From assembly GCA_965279705.1 (NCBI GenBank), contig OZ257257.1, forward strand, positions 3,224,001 through 3,288,000: a DNA stretch of 64,000 nucleotides, read 5' to 3'. How positions within the stretch are numbered: the stretch's first letter is position 1; every line of letters starts with the position of its first letter. Below are positions 42,801-49,100 of the stretch, in pieces. This DNA comes from Stagnimonas sp965279705 (GTDB lineage: Bacteria; Pseudomonadota; Gammaproteobacteria; Nevskiales; Nevskiaceae). The notes under the pieces are model-generated. The model searched no databases. It saw only the letters and a program-made list of their open reading frames with translations, and was not told the origin of the DNA. A program made the position numbers and the translations under genes.

Positions 42801-43543
42801 AAGTTGTCACCAGCGCCACATTGCAGGAGAACATCGACCTCAAGGACACGCTGATCGACGACTCGGAAGACACCGGTGCCGTGATCGGTGACGAAGGCTT
42901 CGTCGCCGGGGCATACGCCACCATCAAGCTGGCAGGCGGCGAGCACACACTGAGCAGTGCGAACATCAGCATGGCAGCCGGCCCCACCAACTCCGGTCGC
43001 TGGGGTGCGGTGCGGCAGTTCGAGCTGCGCACCTGCTCGGGGACTTGCGCAGACCCGATGACGGACTTCCAGACCATCGCCTTCACCAGCGCTGCCGACG
43101 CCTTCCCAGGCGGCATCCCCCGGCCCTTGCAGCCCGACCTTTACCTGCGCAGCTTCGACTTCGCCCCCATCAAGGCGACGCACGTGCAGTTCCGCGTGCT
43201 GAGTACGCAGTGCTACGGCAACCCGGACTATGTGGGCGACAAGGATGCTGACCCGCTCAACGACACCGATTGCCCCACCGCCAGCGGTCTGATCTCGGGC
43301 CTCAATCTGGTGCTGGGTGGCGACATTCAGGCGCCGGCACCGGGCTCCTATGCGCGGGCAACCGACATCCAGCTGTTCGGCTCCAAAGCCGTGGCCGCAG
43401 TGGATGGCGCCATCAACGGCCCGGTGCCAAGCAGCCCTGTGACGGGCGGCGAAGGCGGTCGCTTCGGCGGCGGTGCAGCCGGCTTGGTATTGCTGCTGCC
43501 CTTGCTGGGCTTGGCGATCGGGCGACGGCGACGCGTCTACTGA
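39869..43543 (+). CDS. Secreted M36 (fungalysin-type) metallopeptidase with GlyGly-CTERM-like tail
   Basis: Encodes 1224 residues. After a signal peptide (ending TAFA) comes an FTP-like propeptide (about 40-280). The M36 catalytic region carries zinc ligands His651 and His655 in HEYTH and Glu679 in GESWSD. The C-terminal third is beta-rich, possibly adhesive, with paired Cys. The last 30 residues are a Gly-rich stretch (GGEGGRFGGG), a hydrophobic helix (LVLLLPLLGLAIG) and RRRR, matching GlyGly-CTERM sorting signals cleaved by rhombosortase. No rhombosortase gene is in the window. The peptidase would be exported by type II secretion and surface-retained or released. It is single and closed by a strong terminator. 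Confidence 0.9.
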   Translation: MKPSSALIVRVVLSMAAIGSVVSSPTAFAVAQLHDELVPFSKSEVDYRIGSLQPLASQLDVARRLGAVASWNRFGTVRTLVKHGGFIAQGLKGEPVLAARDWLRENRALFKLSAKGVDELELVNDGVTPYNEAHAVLFRQRFAGLAMASEGLITVGIVKGKVYYVSSSSVGDEQPPAGAATLSPLQAWTLAAADVNRRVPGNLIKSVRDLTATTGWNVLSVAGFSEPQRARLAAMALPQGGVRQVFETIVLDNTYGIPTAYVHYIDAQTGRVLRRENRVYNAVQDSIPQPFTGSTPDEKSCDARADFTVGTGNAALNITASAVLPTNALSLNLYFNDPVLGSRKVASAAGLTGPAEVITYAPSSGVTEGTYQVEVCASTSFLNMAPYNYVGVFVATPIDTSVTSPVTGSDAAAPQWKWFTSNPDISYDGADLRKVTCFAALPTGGLSGCDIDSTTIATRGAWDTLQGGLVPTFTTIGNNAITAGDAVSPLTPSVPNQPHSITRKYDFPFTNAWFSSNCGTAGIVASQVPESNGNDLSAVTVNLFTMHNRMHDFAYLLGFTERNYNLQLSNFGLTSATQGNDPEVGSTQAGALGGMPGLPTYGTLPGRNNANQISLMDGVPGITNQYLFQPVGGSIYPPCTDGALDTGIAGHEYTHAISNRMVGGPDGNLSGAQAGSMGESWSDLNATEYQYENGFINPGARLTALAAYTTGNPERGIRDFALDDNPLHYGNIGFDTPGAEVHSDGEVWNGTQWALRQAFVEKYESSFAYGNAKLQLDCAYGRSSPDACPGNRRWIQLIYDAWLLLPGDTSMLDARDAMLAADMARFDGANQEMMWKVFANRGMGEFAYSNGTDDTAPIPNFESPLATDEAEVTFKVLAGDESKTALTNARILVGRFATRTRQIADTDPATVVDMTDDTTMRTTLINRDTAKLVPATYEFIVIAPGYGIHRFTQVLVAGKSTLSFTLPTNYASLTKGAEVVTSATLQENIDLKDTLIDDSEDTGAVIGDEGFVAGAYATIKLAGGEHTLSSANISMAAGPTNSGRWGAVRQFELRTCSGTCADPMTDFQTIAFTSAADAFPGGIPRPLQPDLYLRSFDFAPIKATHVQFRVLSTQCYGNPDYVGDKDADPLNDTDCPTASGLISGLNLVLGGDIQAPAPGSYARATDIQLFGSKAVAAVDGAINGPVPSSPVTGGEGGRFGGGAAGLVLLLPLLGLAIGRRRRVY

Positions 43544-43579
43544 AACAAAAAAGGCGCTCTGATGAGCGCCTTTTTTGTT
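43544..43579. terminator. Bidirectional rho-independent terminator
   Basis: A perfect 16-bp inverted repeat (AACAAAAAAGGCGCTC, loop TGAT, and its complement) with T-runs in both directions. It lies between the convergent protease and UPF0114 genes and serves both. Confidence 0.93.
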
Positions 43580-43593
43580 GGTCGTTCAAACAC

Positions 43594-44190
43594 TCAGTGC
43601 TTGGCGTCGATCTTTCCGTGTGCTGCCGTCGCCAACATCAGCCGGTCGGTCCAGGCGATGCCCACCGCCGAGATGATGAAGGCCATGTGGATGATGGTCT
43701 GCCACATCACACCGGTGGAAGTGATGTTGGTGCACTTCACGCCGGCAGCCACTGCCGAGCACAGAGGCACCGCGTCGATGGTGCCGGCCTCGATGAAAGT
43801 CTTGAGCAGATGGATCGACGAGATGCCAATGATCGCCATCGCCAGCTTCACCTTCAGCACAGAAGCGTTGACGTGGCTGAGCCATTCCGGCTGGTCGGGA
43901 TGGTTGTGCAAGCCAAGGCGCGACACGAAAGTTTCGTAGCCGCCGACGATCACCATCATCAGCAGGTTGGAGATCATCACCACGTCAATCAGCGCCAGCA
44001 CGATCAGCATCACCTGCTGCTCGTTCAACTCGAAGGCGCCGCCGATGAGGTGCAGCAATTCCTTGACGAACAGCACCACATAGACACCCTGCGCGACGAT
44101 GAGCCCCAGGTAGAGCGGCAGCTGCAACCAGCGCGAAGAGAAGATGAGGGTCGGCAGAGGGCCGAGGGCTTTGGGTTTGAGCGCAGACAT
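43594..44190 (-). CDS. UPF0114/YqhA family inner-membrane protein
   Basis: Encodes 198 residues with about four helices. IFSSRWLQLPLYLGLIVAQG, ALIDVVMISNLLMMVIVGGYETFVSRL and LKVKLAMAIIGISSIHLLKTF are the conserved stretches of the TIGR00645/YqhA family, given here only as markers. The function is unknown. The ATG at 44190 has no strong ribosome site. It is divergent from metK across 228 bases that carry the metK promoter and operator. Confidence 0.88.
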   Translation of the reverse strand: MSALKPKALGPLPTLIFSSRWLQLPLYLGLIVAQGVYVVLFVKELLHLIGGAFELNEQQVMLIVLALIDVVMISNLLMMVIVGGYETFVSRLGLHNHPDQPEWLSHVNASVLKVKLAMAIIGISSIHLLKTFIEAGTIDAVPLCSAVAAGVKCTNITSTGVMWQTIIHMAFIISAVGIAWTDRLMLATAAHGKIDAKH

Positions 44191-44326
44191 GGCGGGAGGC
44201 AGTGGGGTTCGAGTGACTTACTGTACGGGCGAGTTTGCGCACTGCAAGGTGACGCCTGCGTGATGCGCTGCAACGTGCCTGCAAAGCCGGGTAGCGCACA
44301 CTCGCTCGCACGCACAGCCCACTGGC

Positions 44327-44356
44327 TATAAAATCCGCTTATCCGCATAAGCAGAT
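44327..44356 (+). promoter_or_regulatory. metK -10 box and 24-bp palindromic operator
   Basis: TATAAA at 44327 is directly followed by ATCCGCTTAT, CCGC, ATAAGCAGAT (44333-44356), a palindrome with one mismatch. The same palindrome lies in front of ahcY at 51474. Binding here would block the transcription start of metK. A candidate regulator is the ArsR-family SahR known from proteobacterial methionine regulons; its gene is not in the window. Confidence 0.6.
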
Positions 44357-44418
44357 ATTGATAGCAGCCCCACCCACCCGACGCCGCAAGAGCCGGCGCG
44401 CACTGGAGTTTTACCTCG

Positions 44419-45636
44419 ATGAGCGAATACCTGTTCACCTCCGAATCCGTTTCCGAAGGCCACCCGGACAAGCTGGCTGACCAGATCAGCGATGCCGTTC
44501 TCGACGCGATCCTCGCGCAGGACAAGAAAGCCCGCGTCGCCTGCGAAACCTTGGTGAAGACCGGTGTTGCCATCGTCGCCGGCGAAGTCACCACCTCGGC
44601 TTGGGTCGACCTCGAACAGCTGGTGCGCAAGGTGATCACCGATGTCGGCTACAACAGCTCCGACGTCGGATTCGATGGTGCGACCTGCGGCATCTTGAAC
44701 ATCATCGGCAAGCAGTCGCCCGACATCAACATGGGCGTCGACGGCACCTCGAAGAAGCCGAAGGCACTCGAAGAAATCGGCGCTGGCGACCAAGGTTTGA
44801 TGTTTGGTTATGCCTGCGACGAGACCAAAGAACTGATGCCCGCGCCCATCTACTACTCGCACCGTCTGGTCGAGCAGCAGGCCAAGATCCGCAAGGCGAA
44901 GAAAGGCGGCCTCGCCTGGCTGCGCCCCGATGCAAAATCGCAGGTCACCCTGCGCTACACCGATGGCGTCGCCACCGGTGTGGATGCCGTCGTGCTCTCG
45001 ACCCAGCACAGCCCCGACATCAAGCTGAAGGATCTGCGCGAGGCGGTGATGGAATCCATCATCAAGCCCGTCATCCCCGCCAAGTGGATCACCAAGTCCA
45101 CCAAGTTCCACATCAACCCCACCGGCAATTTCGTGATCGGCGGCCCGGTTGGCGACTGCGGCCTCACCGGCCGCAAGATCATCGTCGACACCTACGGCGG
45201 CTGGGCACGGCACGGTGGCGGCGCGTTCTCGGGCAAGGACCCGTCCAAGGTTGATCGCAGCGCGGCTTATGCGGCCCGCTACGTCGCCAAGAATCTCGTT
45301 GCCGCCGGCCTCGCCACGCGCATCGAAGTGCAGGTTTCATACGCCATCGGCGTGGCCGAGCCGACCTCGATCTTCGTCACCAGCTTCGGCACCGGCATCG
45401 TCAGCGATGCCGTACTCGAAAAGCTGGTGCGCAAGAACTTTGACCTGCGTCCGGGCGGCATCATCAAGATGCTCGACCTCATCCACCCGATGTATCAGAT
45501 GACCGCGAGCTACGGCCACTTCGGCCGCGCGCCTATCGCGATGACGGGTGCGGATGGCAGCAAGTTCACCGCGTTCTCGTGGGAAGCCACCGACAAGGCC
45601 GACCTCTTGAAGAGCGAAGCCAAGAAGATGAAGTAA
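44419..45636 (+). CDS. metK: S-adenosylmethionine synthetase
   Basis: Encodes 405 residues. It makes S-adenosylmethionine (SAM) from methionine and ATP. Motifs are SEGHPDKLADQISDAVLD (His and Asp for ATP/Mg), GAGDQGLMFGYA (methionine loop), and GGGAFSGKDPSKVDRS (P-loop-like). Length and all three domains are normal. CTGGAG is 12 bases upstream of the ATG. It is probably controlled by the palindrome that it shares with ahcY; no SAM riboswitch is recognisable in its leader. A REP-like repeat and then a terminator follow. Confidence 0.97.
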   Translation: MSEYLFTSESVSEGHPDKLADQISDAVLDAILAQDKKARVACETLVKTGVAIVAGEVTTSAWVDLEQLVRKVITDVGYNSSDVGFDGATCGILNIIGKQSPDINMGVDGTSKKPKALEEIGAGDQGLMFGYACDETKELMPAPIYYSHRLVEQQAKIRKAKKGGLAWLRPDAKSQVTLRYTDGVATGVDAVVLSTQHSPDIKLKDLREAVMESIIKPVIPAKWITKSTKFHINPTGNFVIGGPVGDCGLTGRKIIVDTYGGWARHGGGAFSGKDPSKVDRSAAYAARYVAKNLVAAGLATRIEVQVSYAIGVAEPTSIFVTSFGTGIVSDAVLEKLVRKNFDLRPGGIIKMLDLIHPMYQMTASYGHFGRAPIAMTGADGSKFTAFSWEATDKADLLKSEAKKMK

Positions 45637-45642
45637 GACGCC

Positions 45643-45678
45643 GAGCCACCCCGCCGCGTATGTAGCGGGCAAGGCGAG
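45643..45678. repeat. REP-like intergenic repeat, copy 2
   Basis: GAGCCACCCCGCCGC followed by GTATGTA and GCGGGCAAGGCGAG. The outer parts are identical to copy 1 at 37457-37495, while the loop is shorter. It lies directly after the metK stop codon. Confidence 0.65.
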
Positions 45679-45725
45679 ATGGCTGTGTTCGGGTGAAGTT
45701 TGCCCGCTCCACACTGCTGCAGAAG

Positions 45726-45748
45726 AGCCGCCGCAAGGCGGCTTTTTT
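45726..45748 (+). terminator. metK rho-independent terminator
   Basis: AGCCGCC, loop GCAA, GGCGGCT followed by six T. It lies about 90 bases after metK and before the mutarotase gene. Confidence 0.88.
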
Positions 45749-45800
45749 GTGTGCGCCGCTGCCGCTTACACTGCCTCATACCCACACTGCGAAATCTCCC

Positions 45801-46613
45801 TTGATCGTCCTCACCAGTCCCGACGGAGCCAGTGCCACCATCCATCTGCAAGGTGCGCACATCACGAGTTGGAAGCCCGCTGGCGGGGGTCGCGAGCAAC
45901 TGTTTCTCAGCCCGCGCGCGGTCTTCAATGAGGGCATCCCGATTCGCGGCGGCGTGCCGGTGATTTTTCCGCAGTTCGCTGGCGAAGGCCCCATTCTCAA
46001 GCACGGCTTCGCACGCACCACTATCTGGGCCTTGCAGGAAACACGTCCCGGCGGCGTGGGAGGCACCGAGGCCATCTTCACCTTGTGCGACTCCGCCACC
46101 ACACGCGCACATTGGCCGCACCACTTTCTCGCCACGCTGCGCATCACCATCGGCGGCGACAGCCTGCGGGTGCGTTTGCAGGTGTTGAATACAGGCGATC
46201 AGGGCTTTCAATTCACGGCGGCGCTGCACACCTATCTGTCGTTGCATGACATCCATGCCGTGGAAGTCGAAGGCCTCGGCAAACTCCACTACCGCGACAC
46301 GGCCGATGGCGGTGCACTCAAGCAGGAACAGGCGAATCGCGTACGCATCGCAGGTGAAGTGGATCGCAATTACTTCGACACACCACCCGAGCTGACGCTG
46401 CACGATGGCCCACGCCGCCTGAAACTGCTCCAGCAGGGTTTCTGCGACACCGTGGTGTGGAATCCCGGTGCGGAACGCAGCAGCAGCTTTGCCGACCTCG
46501 CAGCCGATGATTACCAGCGCTTTCTCTGCGTCGAAGCCGCCGTGATCGGCCGCCCCGTGGTGCTGGCAGCGGGTGCCGAATGGCAGGGCGAGCAAAGCCT
46601 GCGGGCATTCTGA
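45801..46613 (+). CDS. D-hexose-6-phosphate mutarotase (YeaD-like aldose epimerase)
   Basis: Encodes about 270 residues of the aldose-1-epimerase fold. Early motifs are IHLQGAHITSWKP, IRGGVPVIFPQF and GHGF-like LKHGFAR (catalytic His region). Later come AALHTYLSLHDI with the second His and VEAAVIGRPVVLAAGAEWQGEQ with the catalytic Glu region. It interconverts alpha and beta hexose-6-phosphates in the cytosol. The start is uncertain: there is no ATG near the N-terminus. I give the TTG at 45801, which matches where the family begins. A GTG at 45693 would place the metK terminator inside the gene, which is unlikely. Confidence 0.78.
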   Translation: MIVLTSPDGASATIHLQGAHITSWKPAGGGREQLFLSPRAVFNEGIPIRGGVPVIFPQFAGEGPILKHGFARTTIWALQETRPGGVGGTEAIFTLCDSATTRAHWPHHFLATLRITIGGDSLRVRLQVLNTGDQGFQFTAALHTYLSLHDIHAVEVEGLGKLHYRDTADGGALKQEQANRVRIAGEVDRNYFDTPPELTLHDGPRRLKLLQQGFCDTVVWNPGAERSSSFADLAADDYQRFLCVEAAVIGRPVVLAAGAEWQGEQSLRAF

Positions 46614-46629
46614 AGACAGGTCATCGCCT

Positions 46630-46659
46630 AAAAAAAGCCGCCCTGAGGCGGCTTTTTTT
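46630..46659. terminator. Bidirectional rho-independent terminator
   Basis: AAAAAAAGCCGCC, loop CTGA, and its exact complement with seven T. It lies between the convergent mutarotase and RidA genes. Confidence 0.93.
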
Positions 46660-46670
46660 AGTTCGAGAAC

Positions 46671-47180
46671 TCAGGGTCGAACAGCGACCACTTCGATCTC
46701 TACCAGCATGCCGGGTGCGGCCAAGCCCGGAATCTGCACCGTCGTGCGGGCCGGCAACTTGGGCTGCTCGGTGGTGCCGAAGAACTTGCGGTAGGCCACC
46801 ATGAAGCCGTCGAAGTCCATGCGGCCGGTCTTGGTCGGGTCGGTGACGAGGAAAACATTCATCTTCACCACATCGCCCATCGTCAGGCCAATGGCTTCGA
46901 GCGAGGTTTTGATTTTGCTCAGCACCGAGAACGCCTGCTGCTCGGTGGTACCCCAGTACTCAAAGCTGAACTTGCGCGCCTCCGTGTTGAACGGTGTGGG
47001 CGTGAGGCCGCTGTGAAAGATCGTTGCCTTGCCGACGGGCACTTCCACCGCCTGGGAGATGGGGAAGTCCGAACCGGGGATGGGGTAGCGCGTCACTTCC
47101 GCCTTGGGCGCGAGCATCGAGCAGGCGGGGAGTACGGATACGGCGAGCAATGCGAACAGCGAGCGGCGGATGAGGGTCAT
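46671..47180 (-). CDS. Exported RidA-family imine/enamine deaminase lipoprotein
   Basis: Encodes 169 residues. The N-terminus is a lipoprotein signal with lipobox LPAC (Cys20), unusual for RidA proteins, which are normally cytosolic. The RidA/YjgF domain follows: FHSGLTPTPF, VVKMNVFLVTD, LPARTTVQIPGL with the catalytic Arg145, and the terminal VEIEVVAV with the conserved Glu. RidA hydrolyses reactive imines and enamines to carbonyl compounds and ammonia. It is the last gene of the unit TonB receptor, cytochrome c, amine oxidase, RidA. A flavin amine oxidase 24 bases upstream would produce exactly such imines in the same compartment. GGAGAA precedes the ATG. Confidence 0.88.
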   Translation of the reverse strand: MTLIRRSLFALLAVSVLPACSMLAPKAEVTRYPIPGSDFPISQAVEVPVGKATIFHSGLTPTPFNTEARKFSFEYWGTTEQQAFSVLSKIKTSLEAIGLTMGDVVKMNVFLVTDPTKTGRMDFDGFMVAYRKFFGTTEQPKLPARTTVQIPGLAAPGMLVEIEVVAVRP

Positions 47181-47203
47181 GCAGTTCTCCAGTGGAATGA
47201 TTT

Positions 47204-48781
47204 TTAAGCGGCAACGCGCTTGGCAATGTCGTCGATGGCGCGGTGGGCGGAGCGTATCGCGCCCTCCTGCCAGCCGCCGTGAAAGCTGATCTGGTCGCCC
47301 ACCATGTAATGCGCACCTTCGGCCTGCACCAGCACGGGGTAGTGCTTGTTGCGCGCCTCGGGCGTCCACTCCGGTGCGCAGCCGAACATATAGGGCACCT
47401 TGTTCCAGGCCACGCTCAGTCCCTTCTCGACGAAGTCGCCATAGCCGGGGTGGATTTTCTCGCCTTCGGCGATGGCCTTGGCGAGTCGCGCGGCGGGCTT
47501 GAGTTTGCCCCAGGCTTCGCCCTTCTTCGGATCCCACTGATAGCTACCGAGCATGATGCCCTTGGCTTTGTGGAAGCCGTGTGGCGGATACCAGACTTGC
47601 AGGATGTCCTGATCGGTCCAGCTGATGCCGCCATAGATTTGCGCGTCTTCCTCCCAGAAGCGGCGCTTGGCCTGGAAGGCGATCTTGAACAGCTTGCCCC
47701 ACTCGGCGCCGTCCTTGAGCGCGGTGCGATAGCGCGAGGAGAAGTTGTTGTCGATGCCACCGACCAGATGCGTCGGCGCGCTGTTGATGCAGAAGTCGGC
47801 GTTGACGACTTTGGTCTTGCCTTGATCCTTGTAGGCGATGGTCACGCCCTTTTCGACGTTGGTGATTTTCGTCACCGGCGCCTTGCGCAGAATGCGATTG
47901 CCGAGCGCCTTCTCGAAGCCCTTGACGATCATGTCCATGCCGCCCGTGGGCTGCATCATGGTCGCGTTCATGTCCCAGCTGTTGGGGAACTGCAACCACT
48001 GCCACAGGCCGGAATCGACCAGCTCCTTGGTGGGGATGCGGATCGGCCCCGTGCCATTCGGGCTGGTGAGAATGCCATCGCCATCGGCCGTGCCCGCGCG
48101 GTTGCTTCCGCGATAGCGGTAGTCCTTGTCGAGGTCGCCGAACTGGCTGACCATCTCCAGCAACTTGTCGGCGTCTTCCTTGGTCAGCGACTGGTCGAGT
48201 GCATCCTTGTTGATGGCCTTGGCGAGTAGTTCGGCAATCGAGCCGTGCGTATCAGTGAGGATTTTGTGCTGCCGCTGCGGCTTGCCGCCGAAGGCCTTGG
48301 TGTTGTGCAGATAGCCCGCGTGGTTGTCGTTGACGAAGGGTTCGAGCGCTACGCCCAGCTCGCGACAATAGGCGAGCAAAGCGGTGTGGTGATACGGAAT
48401 GCGCGCCGGGCCGGCGTTGAAATACAGATGTGGCGCGTCGTCGAAATCGCAGGTCTGCTTGCTGTCGTATTCGGTCAGCACGTCGCCGCGCCGCACGGTG
48501 CGGTTGCGGCCGCCGACATGGTCTGTGGCTTCGAGCACCATGCACTCGTAGCCGGCCTTGCCGAGTTCGAGTGCGGCCGTGAGGCCTGCGATACCGGCGC
48601 CGATAATCACCACCTTCTTGCCCGCGCCCGAGCCGCCCGGCAGCTGTGGCGCACCGGCATAGGCGGCGGGGATGGCGACGATGCCGAGTGCGGCCATCGC
48701 CTGATACATCGAGGCAGCACCCGCCGTGCGGCCGAGGTGCACCAACACGTCGCGGCGGGTCCATCCAGTGGGGGTGCTCAC
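47204..48781 (-). CDS. Tat-exported flavin amine oxidase/dehydrogenase
   Basis: Encodes 525 residues. A twin-arginine leader (WTRRDVLVHLG, Arg9-Arg10) shows export as a folded flavoprotein. The FAD-binding dinucleotide fold is VVIIGAGIAGLTAALELGKAG (residues about 57 onward) with LEATDHVGGRNRT. The C-terminal FAD motif reads YMVGDQISFHGGWQEGAIRSA, of which the Gly-Trp-Gln-Glu-Gly core is the amine-oxidase hallmark, here listed by key residues. The family oxidises primary or secondary amines or L-amino acids to imines. An adjacent c-type cytochrome gene suggests that electrons go to cytochrome rather than oxygen, as reported for the nicotine-degrading NicA2/CycN pair. The substrate is unknown. 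Confidence 0.9.
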   Translation of the reverse strand: MSTPTGWTRRDVLVHLGRTAGAASMYQAMAALGIVAIPAAYAGAPQLPGGSGAGKKVVIIGAGIAGLTAALELGKAGYECMVLEATDHVGGRNRTVRRGDVLTEYDSKQTCDFDDAPHLYFNAGPARIPYHHTALLAYCRELGVALEPFVNDNHAGYLHNTKAFGGKPQRQHKILTDTHGSIAELLAKAINKDALDQSLTKEDADKLLEMVSQFGDLDKDYRYRGSNRAGTADGDGILTSPNGTGPIRIPTKELVDSGLWQWLQFPNSWDMNATMMQPTGGMDMIVKGFEKALGNRILRKAPVTKITNVEKGVTIAYKDQGKTKVVNADFCINSAPTHLVGGIDNNFSSRYRTALKDGAEWGKLFKIAFQAKRRFWEEDAQIYGGISWTDQDILQVWYPPHGFHKAKGIMLGSYQWDPKKGEAWGKLKPAARLAKAIAEGEKIHPGYGDFVEKGLSVAWNKVPYMFGCAPEWTPEARNKHYPVLVQAEGAHYMVGDQISFHGGWQEGAIRSAHRAIDDIAKRVAA

Positions 48782-48794
48782 TTGTGGCTCTTCC

Positions 48795-49100
48795 TTAAGG
48801 TTTTTTCGGGGTGCTCATCCGGCGGATGAGGGATTTGATTTCGGCATCGGTGCAGCCATCGCAACTATCGCTCGCCATCAACGTGCCAGGTACACCGTGA
48901 CGGACGCTAGCAATGAGTTTGGGCATACCTTTTTCGAGGTGTGGCGCCCAATCCTGCATGCGCCCGATACGCGGTGCGCCGCCGGCCCCGGTATCGTGGC
49001 AAGCGGCGCAGACGGGCATGCGATCGGCGGCTTGCACTTCAACCTGCATCAGCAGGCCGAAGGCAAGCACGCCGCAGCGAATCGTCCTAGAGATCGGCAC
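48795..49100 (-). CDS. Small periplasmic cytochrome c5-like protein
   Basis: Encodes 101 residues with a signal peptide ending EVQA. One heme site is CAACH at 31-35, and Met75 in GTLMAS is the probable axial ligand. A second Cys pair, CDGC at 80-83, corresponds to the disulfide typical of cytochrome c5. The GTG start overlaps the end of the TonB-receptor gene by 14 bases, and the amine oxidase starts 13 bases after its stop. The most likely role is electron acceptor for that flavoenzyme, delivering to a terminal oxidase. Confidence 0.88.
   Translation of the reverse strand: MPISRTIRCGVLAFGLLMQVEVQAADRMPVCAACHDTGAGGAPRIGRMQDWAPHLEKGMPKLIASVRHGVPGTLMASDSCDGCTDAEIKSLIRRMSTPKKP

Noticed and set aside
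44357..44418. SAM riboswitch in the metK leader
   Set aside because: Only a simple GC hairpin (CGCCG...CGGCG) is visible; none of the conserved SAM-I, SAM-II or SAM/SAH cores could be found.
47181..47537. Upstream extension of the RidA gene to 288 codons
   Set aside because: It overlaps the amine oxidase gene; the ATG at 47180 has a ribosome site and starts a clear lipoprotein signal.
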